From contig JAFWZG010000054.1 of assembly GCA_017517385.1 (NCBI GenBank), positions 124,001-188,000 of the forward strand: 64,000 nt of DNA. The letters are read 5' to 3'. Position numbers and translations under genes: made by a program. Below the pieces are notes generated by a model. The model was not told the origin of the DNA, made no database searches, and saw nothing but the letters and a program-made list of their open reading frames with translations. Every line of letters begins with the position of its first letter. Position 1 is the stretch's first letter. Positions 33,459 to 42,560 of the stretch are shown here, one piece after another. The stretch is from Akkermansia sp. Lineage in GTDB: Bacteria > Verrucomicrobiota > Verrucomicrobiia > Verrucomicrobiales > Akkermansiaceae.

Positions 33459-36400
33459 ATGCCGGAGATAGATACTAAACAAACGCCCGACTTCCGTTAC
33501 CCTGATTTGCCTATTTCACGCCGTCGGCAGGAAATAGCGGCAGCACTGCGCAAAAATCAAGTCATCGTAGTCGTGGGTGAAACCGGTAGCGGTAAGACCA
33601 CGCAGCTTCCAAAAATCGCGCTGGAGGTGGCAGGAAATCGTCGCGGCATGTTGGGATGTACTCAGCCCCGAAGATTGGCTGCCGTGGCCGTAGCACGCAG
33701 AATTGCGGAAGAACTAGGCTGTGAGCCGGGCCAATATGTGGGCTATCAGGTGCGCTTTGATGACAAAACCAGCCGCGATACCAAGCTGAAACTCATGACA
33801 GACGGCATCCTGCTGGCCGAGACTCAGGATGACCGGGATTTACGCAAGTATCATACCATCATTTTGGATGAAGCCCACGAGCGCAGTCTGAACATTGATT
33901 TCTTGCTCGGCTACATGAAGCTTCTACTGGCCCGCCGCCCAGATTTGAAGCTCATCATATCCTCTGCCACCATGGATGCCGGCTCATTCTCCGAGTTCTT
34001 TGGAGGAGCCCCCATTATCAACGTGGAGGGGCGCACGTACCATGTGGACATGCACTACATGCCCCAGCGCCACCCGGACGAAGAACTCCCTCAGCATGTA
34101 GCAAGAGCCGTCACTTGGCTTTCCGAGTATGATGAAAAGGGAGACGTGCTCATCTTCCTTCCCGGCGAGCGAGAAATCCGCGATTGTGCAGATGAGTTAC
34201 AGTATCAGAATCTCCCGCATACGGATATTCTCCCCCTCTTTGCACGCCTCGGGCTGGGGGAACAGCAGCGTATCTTCCATCCGCAGAAAGGTAGACGCCG
34301 TATCGTTCTTGCCACGAACGTGGCAGAAACCTCGCTCACCATTCCCGGTATCATTTATGTGATAGACAGTGGTCTTGCTCGAATCTCGCGCTATCTTCCC
34401 GGCCGCCAGATTCAGCGCCTCCAGGTGGAGCCCATTTCCCAAGCCAGTGCGCGCCAGCGAGCAGGCCGCTGCGGTCGTGTGACAGAAGGTGTCTGCATCC
34501 GCCTGTACTCTGAAACAGATTTTGAAGGCCGCGAACCCTTTACCGACCCAGAAATCAAGCGCAGCGCTCTTGCAGGAGTCATCCTGAGAATGGCAGATTT
34601 GCGCCTGCCCCCGTTGGGAGAGTTTCCCTTGCCGGACCCTCCCAGCGCACGCCTTGTCAACGAAGGGTACAAAACTCTGCGTGAAATCGGTGCACTTGAT
34701 AGGCAGAAGAAGATGACAGACACCGGCCGCAGTCTGGCTCGCCTTCCGCTAGACCCGCGGTTGGGCCGTATGCTGCTGGAAGCTGAGCACGAAAAGTGCT
34801 TGGCGGAGATGCTCGTCATAGTGGCAGGCCTGAGCATCATGGATCCTCGCGAGAGGCCCCAAGAGTTTGCCACACAGGCAGATCAAGCCCACGCGCAGTG
34901 GAAAAATGCGGACAGTGATTTCCTCTCCATGCTTTCGCTGTGGAGAAGCACGCTCGCTTTTCAGGAAAAGCGCTCACTCAAACGTAACCAGTTGCGTAAA
35001 TGGTGCAGCAAAAACTACATTAACTTCCTGCGAGTAGTCGAGTGGCATAATCTTGTGCAGGACTTAGGCGCAGCTCTTCAGGATACCCTTCGCTGGCGCA
35101 TACCTGCTCTACCGGATGAAGCCCAGCAAGCTACTCCGGAAATGATACACCGCTCTCTGCTCGCTGGCGCCCCACTGCAGATAGGCGTATGGCGACCGGA
35201 AGACAAAGTCTACCGCGGCGCCGGCGGACGAGACTTCTCCATTTTCCCCGGCAGCGGAATGTTCCGCCGCAATAAACGAGCAGAATGGATATTCGGAGCT
35301 GAGCTTGTAGAAACCAGCCGCCTGTTCATGCGCCGCTGCGCTGTGCTAGACCCAGCGTGGGTGGAACAAGTAGCCCCGCAGCTCTGCGCCTGCCATGCGT
35401 ATGATGCCGGATGGGACAAAGACGCAGGCGTAGTTCATGCTAAAGAACGGGTCACTTGCGGAGGACTCACCATCATTGACGGTCGCCGGATATCCTACGC
35501 CCGTTACAACCTCCCGGCAGCTCGCGAAATCATGATTCGTGAGGGCATTCTGGACATGCAGCTGCGCGATGAGCCGCCCTTTATCCGCCACCTGCAGGAC
35601 ATGCGCGAAAAGGTGCGAACGGTGGAATCCAAACTTCGCCGCCGTGATTTGATATGGTGCGCTGAGGGTGTGTACTCCTTCTTTAATAGCATTCTGCCCA
35701 AGGATTGCGCATCCGCCAGAGCTTTACGCCGCTGGCGAGAAAAAGCCGAGAAAACAAAGCCCGATATACTCTTCGTCCCCTACGAGGATTGTGTCTACCC
35801 GGGAGAAGATAAAGCACCTGCTGATTTTTACCCTGATGAGCTACACGTAGCCGGCGAGACCTATGATGTGTACTACGCTCACAATCCGGGTGAGTCAGAT
35901 GACGGCGTAACACTTGGGGTTCATATAGACCAACTGGATACCTTCCCGGACTGGTTACCGGAATGGGGTGTTCATGCCCACTTGGCGGATCGCGCTGAAA
36001 TCCTCCTGCGCACCTTGCCAAAGGACATGAGGAACTTCCTGATGCCCATTGGCGAGAGAGCAGATGACTTCTCTGAGGACTGGTATGACCGCGAACCGGA
36101 CAGGCCGCTAGGCCAAGCGTTGGCTGAGTTTGTGATGCGCCGCACACAAAAATTCTGCAATGCTCAGCAGTTTGACTTCTCCCGTATTCCCGCTGAACTT
36201 ATCACAAAAATCTGGGTTAGTGATGATAAGGGACAAGAACTTGCCATGGGTACCGATATGGCGACCCTGCGAGAAAAATTGGAGTCTTACAAACAGAAAC
36301 GCTTCCATAAAAAAGCCTCACGCGCATTCTCCGCTACGGCTATGACTCGCTGGGACTGCGGAGACCTGCCGACCGCCGTAGATGTAGGCACCGGAACCGG

Positions 36401-37175
36401 TTACCCCGCGCTTTGCGATGACGGAGAACGCGTGAAAATCAAAGTATACCCCACGCAAGAGGAAGCCAACCATGCACACCGTTTCGGTGTGCGCAGGCTT
36501 GCCCTCATCCACCATGCTGATTTCATCAGCAGCATCCGCAAACGCCTTCCCATCAAATCCGTAGAAGCTAAGCTTGCAATGACCTCTTTGGGTGTTCAGC
36601 CTAAAAATAATGTGGCTGACACCATCTATGCCGCTATGGATGCCACACTGGCCCCTCTGCCTCGCACTGCAGATGAGTTTGATGCAGCCTGTCTCCGCAT
36701 GAGAGAACGCCTGTACGATACCATTGCCGGCCCGCTCAGCAAGCTGTGGGAACAACTCGCTGCCACAGAGGCTCCTCTCAGGGAGTTTTGCCTCACAGCC
36801 TCTCGTGACAGATACGCGGCCCGCATAGCCGAGGATTTGCAGCGAGAGTGGCAGTGGCTCACACGCCCCTTCTTCCTCTCAGCCGCTGCACCTGCGTTGC
36901 TGCAGGATCTCAGCCGTTTTGCACGCGGTATTCAGCAGCGCCTGCAGAAGATTGCCCAGCAACCCGCCATCCGTGAACTAGAACGCATCGAAACACTAAA
37001 CACCACCATCAAGCCGGATTTCTACTCGGAATACCTCCGCCATAATGAATCTCCCGCATGGCAGGCATATGGGTTCATGGTAGCAGAATTCCGCCTGTCC
37101 ATCTTCGCCCCCACTTTAGCTTGCAAGGGACGCGCCTCCGCGAAAAAACTGACAGCAGCTGCAGAACAGCTTTAA
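33459..37175 (+). CDS. hrpA: ATP-dependent RNA helicase HrpA (DEAH box)
   Basis: A 1238-residue DEAH helicase (E. coli HrpA about 1300). Motif I GETGSGKTT, motif II DEAHERS, motif III SSATMDA, motif V NVAETSLTI and motif VI QRAGRCGR are all intact. They are followed by HA2/OB segments and the long C-terminal region with the HrpA-specific DUF3418 part. HrpA resolves stalled ribosomes and processes mRNA in E. coli. It lies 16 bases after the oxidoreductase and could be in that operon. It is distinct from the HrpB-type helicase at 48864. Confidence 0.95.
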   Translation: MPEIDTKQTPDFRYPDLPISRRRQEIAAALRKNQVIVVVGETGSGKTTQLPKIALEVAGNRRGMLGCTQPRRLAAVAVARRIAEELGCEPGQYVGYQVRFDDKTSRDTKLKLMTDGILLAETQDDRDLRKYHTIILDEAHERSLNIDFLLGYMKLLLARRPDLKLIISSATMDAGSFSEFFGGAPIINVEGRTYHVDMHYMPQRHPDEELPQHVARAVTWLSEYDEKGDVLIFLPGEREIRDCADELQYQNLPHTDILPLFARLGLGEQQRIFHPQKGRRRIVLATNVAETSLTIPGIIYVIDSGLARISRYLPGRQIQRLQVEPISQASARQRAGRCGRVTEGVCIRLYSETDFEGREPFTDPEIKRSALAGVILRMADLRLPPLGEFPLPDPPSARLVNEGYKTLREIGALDRQKKMTDTGRSLARLPLDPRLGRMLLEAEHEKCLAEMLVIVAGLSIMDPRERPQEFATQADQAHAQWKNADSDFLSMLSLWRSTLAFQEKRSLKRNQLRKWCSKNYINFLRVVEWHNLVQDLGAALQDTLRWRIPALPDEAQQATPEMIHRSLLAGAPLQIGVWRPEDKVYRGAGGRDFSIFPGSGMFRRNKRAEWIFGAELVETSRLFMRRCAVLDPAWVEQVAPQLCACHAYDAGWDKDAGVVHAKERVTCGGLTIIDGRRISYARYNLPAAREIMIREGILDMQLRDEPPFIRHLQDMREKVRTVESKLRRRDLIWCAEGVYSFFNSILPKDCASARALRRWREKAEKTKPDILFVPYEDCVYPGEDKAPADFYPDELHVAGETYDVYYAHNPGESDDGVTLGVHIDQLDTFPDWLPEWGVHAHLADRAEILLRTLPKDMRNFLMPIGERADDFSEDWYDREPDRPLGQALAEFVMRRTQKFCNAQQFDFSRIPAELITKIWVSDDKGQELAMGTDMATLREKLESYKQKRFHKKASRAFSATAMTRWDCGDLPTAVDVGTGTGYPALCDDGERVKIKVYPTQEEANHAHRFGVRRLALIHHADFISSIRKRLPIKSVEAKLAMTSLGVQPKNNVADTIYAAMDATLAPLPRTADEFDAACLRMRERLYDTIAGPLSKLWEQLAATEAPLREFCLTASRDRYAARIAEDLQREWQWLTRPFFLSAAAPALLQDLSRFARGIQQRLQKIAQQPAIRELERIETLNTTIKPDFYSEYLRHNESPAWQAYGFMVAEFRLSIFAPTLACKGRASAKKLTAAAEQL

Positions 37176-37179
37176 TGAT

Positions 37180-37208
37180 TTGTCAACTGCAGAAAATAGT
37201 GTTAATAT
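37180..37208 (+). promoter_or_regulatory. Promoter of the multiheme cytochrome gene
   Basis: TTGTCA at 37180-37185, a 17-base spacer, and TAATAT at 37203-37208. The -10 box overlaps the in-frame ATG at 37207, so that ATG is probably part of the promoter. A GTG follows at 37216 after 7 bases. Confidence 0.6.
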
Positions 37209-37215
37209 GACGCTC

Positions 37216-39291
37216 GTGAAGAAACTGCTTTTACCGGCCGCTATGCTGCTTATCTGCTCCTGCGATGAAGGCGTGGATTCGAGCGCCCATGCCGGAAACC
37301 GCAATCAGCAGGAGGACAGCCTCAGCTCTCGCCAATGTGCAGCCTGCCATGCCAAGGAATATGAAGAATGGGCCGGTAGTGATCATGCATGGGCTTATCG
37401 CAACACTCGCCAAGAGCTTGATTCTGAGCCCTTCCATGGCCAGCAGCTGAATGCCCACGGCTCCGTACTCACCTTCACAACTTCTCGCGAAGGCAATCTC
37501 CTCCTCTCTGACAGCCAAAGCGGCCGTACTTTCACCGTTCATTCCGTGCTCGGACGTCGCCCGCTAGTGCAATATCTTGTACAGGGTGATGATGGCAGCC
37601 TGCATACCCCTAGCGCAGCATGGGATACGGAGAAACGTGAATGGTTTGACATGTTTGAGGCAGACACCCGCCTCAGCAGCGAAGGCGCGGCCACGCGCTC
37701 ACCCGGCGACTGGGGACACTGGCTTGGCAGAGGCATGAACTGGAACTCTCAATGCGCCTGGTGCCATACCACACACTTCAGAAAAAATTACGATGCCACG
37801 GCAAACCACTACGCCTCCACTTGGAGAGAACCGGGTGTGAGCTGCCTCCAGTGCCACAAAGCTGCAGAAACGCCCTCTGCTGATGGCTGCCTTGTGGCCC
37901 CGGCACATCGTAAGCTTTCTGCCCAGCAGGTGCATGATAACTGCGCCACCTGTCACGCCCGCCGTGAGGAGTTTGATGACCGCTTTGTGGTAGGTGACCG
38001 CTTTGATGACCATTTCCGCTTGGAGCTTCCTACCATCAAAGGCATATTCTGGCCGAACGGTATGCAGAGAGATGAATCATACTGCGAAACCGGTATACGC
38101 CTGAGCCGCATGGGTGCTGCCGGCGTCACCTGTCTAGATTGTCATAATCCTCACACCGCTACGCTTAAGCTGCCTCAGGAAGATAATTCACTTTGCATGC
38201 GCTGCCATGCCAGTGGCACAGTAGTAGGTAGCACACCAAGTCCCGTCATTAATCCCGCTACACATACCCCCTGCCCGCAGAACAGTAAGGGCGCACGCTG
38301 CGTGGAGTGTCACATGCCGGAGAGCCCCTACATGGCTCGCGACCTGCGCCGAGACCATTCCTTCAATTCACCGGATCCCACGCTCAGCGCGGAAATTGGC
38401 ACACCGAATGCCTGCATCATGTGCCATACAGATAAAGATAACGCCTGGGCAGCAGAGGTAATACAGCGAGCCTACCCGGAGCAGCGTAACGCCAGATATC
38501 GCAATCGCACGCGCGCCATTCACCACGCGCTGGAAGGGAATGGAGACACCGAGGCTCTGCTGGCTGCACTTAAGGAAGAAAGCGTGCCGGGGTGGAAAGC
38601 CACCATTCTGGAACTGCTGGCATGGCAGGAACCTTCAGAGGCCATCCTGCAAGCAGCCCGAGATGCAGCAAAGGATGAAAACGCCATGGTAAGAGCCGCA
38701 GCAGCCAGAGTACTGGGAGAAGAAGCTGAGAGCATGATTCATGATTCCGTGCTCCTTGTTCGCAGGGCCGCGGCTTGGCCTATTATTGAGAAGCTTATCC
38801 AGAATCCGGAAGCGGCTGACATTGTGCGGGAGCAGGAAAGCATCGTAGCGCATCAGTCAGACCAGCCAACCGGAGCCATGCAGCAGGCTAGGCTTGCAGA
38901 AGCTCGCCAGCAACACGAAGAGGCCGAGCGCCAGTACCAAAGAGCTCTTCAGCTAGACCCCGCCTCCGCAGTCGTCTACATGGATTACGCCGTCTTTCTA
39001 GCTAGAAGAGGCAGAAACATGGACGCTCTGCAGCAAATGATAAACTGCACCAAAGTAGCCCCTGATAACCCTGAAGTTTTCTATAGATTAGGGCTCATTT
39101 TTGCGGAGCTTGAGCGGTTCGATTATGCACTGAGTGCTTTCAATCGAACGCTTGAGTTGGATGCAGCATTCCACCGAGCTAGATACAACAAAGCCATTCT
39201 TCTTCAACATCTTGGGCGGCATGATGAAGCTTCACGTGAGATTCAGCTCATGCGCGCCCTTCAATCTCCACCTACACCTTCTGCACCATGA
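37216..39291 (+). CDS. Octaheme c-type cytochrome lipoprotein with TPR tail
   Basis: A 691-residue exported protein. Signal peptide MKKLLLPAAMLLICSC carries a likely lipobox ending at the second Cys. Eight CxxCH haem-binding motifs (CAACH, CAWCH, CLQCH, CATCH, CLDCH, CMRCH, CVECH, CIMCH) lie between residues 41 and 404. Then come an Ala-rich, HEAT-like helical segment and about three TPRs (from about 550). This is a cytochrome c554/octaheme type, probably in the periplasm or outer envelope, for electron transfer or nitrogen/sulfur oxide reduction. Its partner is unknown. The GTG start is set by the promoter; ATG 37207 and TTG 37180 are alternatives. Confidence 0.85.
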   Translation: MKKLLLPAAMLLICSCDEGVDSSAHAGNRNQQEDSLSSRQCAACHAKEYEEWAGSDHAWAYRNTRQELDSEPFHGQQLNAHGSVLTFTTSREGNLLLSDSQSGRTFTVHSVLGRRPLVQYLVQGDDGSLHTPSAAWDTEKREWFDMFEADTRLSSEGAATRSPGDWGHWLGRGMNWNSQCAWCHTTHFRKNYDATANHYASTWREPGVSCLQCHKAAETPSADGCLVAPAHRKLSAQQVHDNCATCHARREEFDDRFVVGDRFDDHFRLELPTIKGIFWPNGMQRDESYCETGIRLSRMGAAGVTCLDCHNPHTATLKLPQEDNSLCMRCHASGTVVGSTPSPVINPATHTPCPQNSKGARCVECHMPESPYMARDLRRDHSFNSPDPTLSAEIGTPNACIMCHTDKDNAWAAEVIQRAYPEQRNARYRNRTRAIHHALEGNGDTEALLAALKEESVPGWKATILELLAWQEPSEAILQAARDAAKDENAMVRAAAARVLGEEAESMIHDSVLLVRRAAAWPIIEKLIQNPEAADIVREQESIVAHQSDQPTGAMQQARLAEARQQHEEAERQYQRALQLDPASAVVYMDYAVFLARRGRNMDALQQMINCTKVAPDNPEVFYRLGLIFAELERFDYALSAFNRTLELDAAFHRARYNKAILLQHLGRHDEASREIQLMRALQSPPTPSAP

Positions 39292-40082
39292 ATTTAGACC
39301 CTCAGACCACCATCCTAATTTCCTTAGGAGTGCTTCTCTTGTTCATCATCCTTTTCGCTGTATTCAAGGGTGTCATCCGTATGATTCTGCTTGCGGCTGC
39401 GGTCATAGCATCAGTAGCTTTATGGATATTCCTTCAGAACAAAGGATTCACCCTACTTGCGCTTATAACGGATTCTCCCCAGCCGTGGATGGTGCAGGCA
39501 TTGGCTTGGACACTGTCCATTTTTGCCTTTGCTGTAATCCTGCATGGCATGAATTGGTTCTCCCAACTCTTTTCTTGGAGACGTGGCGGAGCCAGCCCCT
39601 GCGGAATTATCACAACAGTACTTATGACGGCGCTCATGTTGTGGGTAGGAAGTGTAGGCATTTCTTACTACGGCAACATTGCCCGCATTTCCTACTATCG
39701 AGACCTCGCCTTGGCTCATCAGCAGCACCAGCAAGCCCCGCCCATGCCCTGGTTCACCCAAGCAAAAAATATCATCAGAAAGGCTGAAGCCACAGCTTGG
39801 TTGCGTACCATTGACCCGCTGGAAACTCCGGCGCAGGCTAATCTCGCTTGCATTGTTGCCTATGGCTGCACCCTGACCGAACCTGAGTTTACCCGATTTT
39901 ACGAGGAGAGACTCGCTAACAGCGGCGTTCCGCACCCTACGCGTTTTCTGGAACTGTTCCGGGATAAGGGATTGAGAACGCTGGTACGAGAAGGTCGCTT
40001 TGTGACCCTGCTCGAGAACAAGAGCCTCAACGCTTTCCTCCAACTGCGCAATACTCAGCAAGTCATGGAAAAAATTATCTGA
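39288..40082 (+). CDS. CvpA-like integral membrane protein
   Basis: A 264-residue membrane protein with four or five hydrophobic segments in the first half (residues about 10-25, 33-52, 67-87, 103-126). Residues 1-160 resemble the CvpA (colicin V production) family, which is linked to cell-envelope upkeep. The rest is soluble and looks helical. It overlaps the cytochrome stop by four bases (ATGA), so the two genes are translationally coupled and it may help insert or hold the cytochrome. The family call is moderate. Confidence 0.55.
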   Translation: MNLDPQTTILISLGVLLLFIILFAVFKGVIRMILLAAAVIASVALWIFLQNKGFTLLALITDSPQPWMVQALAWTLSIFAFAVILHGMNWFSQLFSWRRGGASPCGIITTVLMTALMLWVGSVGISYYGNIARISYYRDLALAHQQHQQAPPMPWFTQAKNIIRKAEATAWLRTIDPLETPAQANLACIVAYGCTLTEPEFTRFYEERLANSGVPHPTRFLELFRDKGLRTLVREGRFVTLLENKSLNAFLQLRNTQQVMEKII

Positions 40083-40099
40083 TATGCCGCCAAAGGAAC

Positions 40100-40128
40100 T
40101 TGCACAGCTCTGTTAAAGAATATAAAAT
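40100..40128 (+). promoter_or_regulatory. Promoter of the AI-2E-family gene, leaderless
   Basis: TTGCAC at 40100-40105, a 17-base spacer, and TAAAAT at 40123-40128. The ATG at 40136 follows after 7 bases. The TTG that could otherwise serve as an in-frame start is the -35 box. Confidence 0.65.
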
Positions 40129-40135
40129 AATCGCG

Positions 40136-41257
40136 ATGGAAACCTCCGGAGAAACAGACACACAAAAGGAAAAGCAGACGGGATGGGGTGAAGGTGCCCG
40201 TTTCCTCCTTACTGCGGCTTGCACTATTATCGTTCTCTTTGGCCTGAGAGAAGCCAAAGACATGCTCCTGCCAATCGTCATGGCTGTGTTTCTAGCTGTC
40301 ATAAGCTATTCTATTACAGATATTCTGCGTCGCTGGCTACACTTTCCACACTGGCTTGCGGTATTCTTCACCGTAGTGGCAGACGCCGGTATCATCTATG
40401 GTGCAGCTTCTATTGTGAGAATCTTGGCTGCAGATATGCAGAACACCCTCAGCGGACCTTTCATGCAGCAGATGCACCAAAAGTACCTATTCCTCATGCA
40501 GCTGCTCGAAGACTGGGGATACAGCTCTGACGCTCAACAGTTTATTCAGAATCCTACAGACTACATCAGCCCTTCATTAATCATCAGTTTTTCACAGAAA
40601 CTGGGCGGGCAAGTCATTTCCATGACCTCTGTTACTGTTCTCGTTCTCGTATTGATGACATTCCTGCTCGGTGAGGCTCCCCTCTTCATGAAAAACTTCC
40701 GTTCCCTGCCTAACAGCATGCAGGGAAAAGGAAAAGTGGTAGACGCTCTCAAGAGTATTCAGCGCTACCTTTTCATCAAAACGATAGCCAGCGCCTGTAC
40801 CGGCTTGCTCGCATGGTGCCTGTGCCACATCATGGAGGTTCCATTTGCTTTCCTGTGGGGGCTGGTGGCCTACCTGCTGAACTACATCCCCACCATTGGT
40901 TCCATTGTGGCGGCTATTCCTCCTATCCTTCTTGCGTTTATCATGGGAGATGTGAGTGATGTAGTTATTGTATCTGCTGGCTACGTCGCCATTAATTTCG
41001 CTATAGGCAATGGCATAGAACCGCTTTTCCTTGGTAAAGAGTTCGGTATTGCCACTTCCGTAGTACTGCTTTCCGTTATCGTCTGGGGATGGGTTTGGGG
41101 GCCTTGCGGCATGCTGATGGCCGTCCCCATCACCGTTATGTTAAAACTTGCCTTTGAAAATTCAAGGGACCTTTACTGGGTGGCCGTCATCATTGATGAC
41201 CATCCCAACACAGACGAAAAAGATTTAAATAACAAAGAAATAACAACAAATACATAA
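40136..41257 (+). CDS. AI-2E family transporter
   Basis: A 373-residue inner-membrane protein of the AI-2E (TqsA/YdiK) family, with about eight membrane segments and the family's conserved late block LLNYIPTIGSIVAAIPPILLA (residues about 248-268). Members export autoinducer-2, Na+/H+ or unknown solutes, so the function is not fixed. The N-terminus is short and polar (METSGETDTQ). lysA begins 6 bases after it, so they are likely to be co-transcribed. Confidence 0.88.
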   Translation: METSGETDTQKEKQTGWGEGARFLLTAACTIIVLFGLREAKDMLLPIVMAVFLAVISYSITDILRRWLHFPHWLAVFFTVVADAGIIYGAASIVRILAADMQNTLSGPFMQQMHQKYLFLMQLLEDWGYSSDAQQFIQNPTDYISPSLIISFSQKLGGQVISMTSVTVLVLVLMTFLLGEAPLFMKNFRSLPNSMQGKGKVVDALKSIQRYLFIKTIASACTGLLAWCLCHIMEVPFAFLWGLVAYLLNYIPTIGSIVAAIPPILLAFIMGDVSDVVIVSAGYVAINFAIGNGIEPLFLGKEFGIATSVVLLSVIVWGWVWGPCGMLMAVPITVMLKLAFENSRDLYWVAVIIDDHPNTDEKDLNNKEITTNT

Positions 41258-41263
41258 TAACCT

Positions 41264-42550
41264 ATGCATTCATTCGCATACAACAACGGCACCTTGTGCT
41301 GCGAGGACGTGAATCTCGCAGATATTGCACATGCCGTCGGCACCCCCACCTTCGTCTACAGTCGCAAGACCATCATGGATGACTTAGCTGAGCTGCAGCG
41401 AGAGCTCGCTCCGCTGGATGCACATGTAGCCTATGCCGTGAAAGCCTGTTCCAACAAGGCCATCCTTAACCTCATGGCGAAACAGGGCGTTGGCTTCGAT
41501 ATCGTCTCCGGCGGCGAACTCTGGCGTGTCGTCAATGCCGGAGGCGACCCCACCCTGTGCACCTACGCCGGTGTTGGCAAAACAGAGGCAGAAATCCGCT
41601 ATGCCCTCTCGCTGAACATCTACTGCTTCAACTGTGAAAGCGAGAACGAGCTGCGAGAAATCAATCGAATCGCCGGAGAAATGGGAGTAAAAGCACCCGT
41701 AGCTGTTCGAGTGAACCCCAATGTTGAGGCTCACACACACAAGTACATCACCACGGGCACCAAGGAGAACAAGTTCGGTGTAGACTTCGCACGCATCGAA
41801 GAGCTGTACGCCACCATTGCTGCCGAAATGCCGAATCTCTACATTCGCGGCCTCCAGATGCACATCGGCTCCCAGCTCACACAGGTAGAGCCCTTTGTGA
41901 AAGCAGTCACCAAAGTAGCCCCACTTGTCTCTAAGTTTAAGGAGCTTTACAATATCGAGTTCTGGAGCATCGGCGGCGGTATCGGCATCGTGTACGATGG
42001 CTGCCTAGCCTCCGGTAAAGAAGAGTGGTGGGCTGCTCATCCTGAGCAAATTACACTCAAGAGCTACGTTCAGGCCCTCATTCCCCTGCTGCAGCCGCTT
42101 GGCCTGAAAATTCTACTGGAGCCCGGTCGCCGCTTGGTGGGCAATGCAGCCTGCATGCTGACCACCTGCCTGTACGAGAAGAAGGGCGAAGCTAAGACCT
42201 TCAAGATGATTGATGCCGGCATGAACGACATTATCCGCCCGGCCCTCTACGAAGGCTACCACGAAATCTGGCCTGTGAAGGAGCACAGCGGTGATACCAT
42301 TGTAGCTGACATCGTAGGCCCCATCTGTGAGAGCGGTGACTTTCAGGCTCAGAACCGTGAGATTGCTGACGTCAAACCCGGCGAAATTCTGGCCGAGATG
42401 AGTGCCGGCGCCTATGGTTTCAGCATGGCCAGCACATACAACTCACGCCCGCTGGCAGCGGAGGTGCTGGTGGATGGTGACAAGTGGCACATTATCCGCC
42501 GTCGTCAGACGCTGGAGCAGATAGTAGAAGGCGAGTGCCTACCCGAGTAA
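41264..42550 (+). CDS. lysA: Diaminopimelate decarboxylase
   Basis: Decarboxylates meso-diaminopimelate to lysine. The 428-residue PLP enzyme has the cofactor lysine in VAYAVKAC, HIGSQL, the glycine-rich IGGGIGI, LEPGRRLVG, GPICESGD and SAGAYGFSMASTYNSRP at the C-terminus. It is of normal length for LysA. It probably shares the AI-2E promoter. The tail of dapB at the window start is the other lysine-pathway gene here but is far away. The beta-CASP gene starts 10 bases on. Confidence 0.96.
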   Translation: MHSFAYNNGTLCCEDVNLADIAHAVGTPTFVYSRKTIMDDLAELQRELAPLDAHVAYAVKACSNKAILNLMAKQGVGFDIVSGGELWRVVNAGGDPTLCTYAGVGKTEAEIRYALSLNIYCFNCESENELREINRIAGEMGVKAPVAVRVNPNVEAHTHKYITTGTKENKFGVDFARIEELYATIAAEMPNLYIRGLQMHIGSQLTQVEPFVKAVTKVAPLVSKFKELYNIEFWSIGGGIGIVYDGCLASGKEEWWAAHPEQITLKSYVQALIPLLQPLGLKILLEPGRRLVGNAACMLTTCLYEKKGEAKTFKMIDAGMNDIIRPALYEGYHEIWPVKEHSGDTIVADIVGPICESGDFQAQNREIADVKPGEILAEMSAGAYGFSMASTYNSRPLAAEVLVDGDKWHIIRRRQTLEQIVEGECLPE

Positions 42551-42560
42551 ATACCACACC

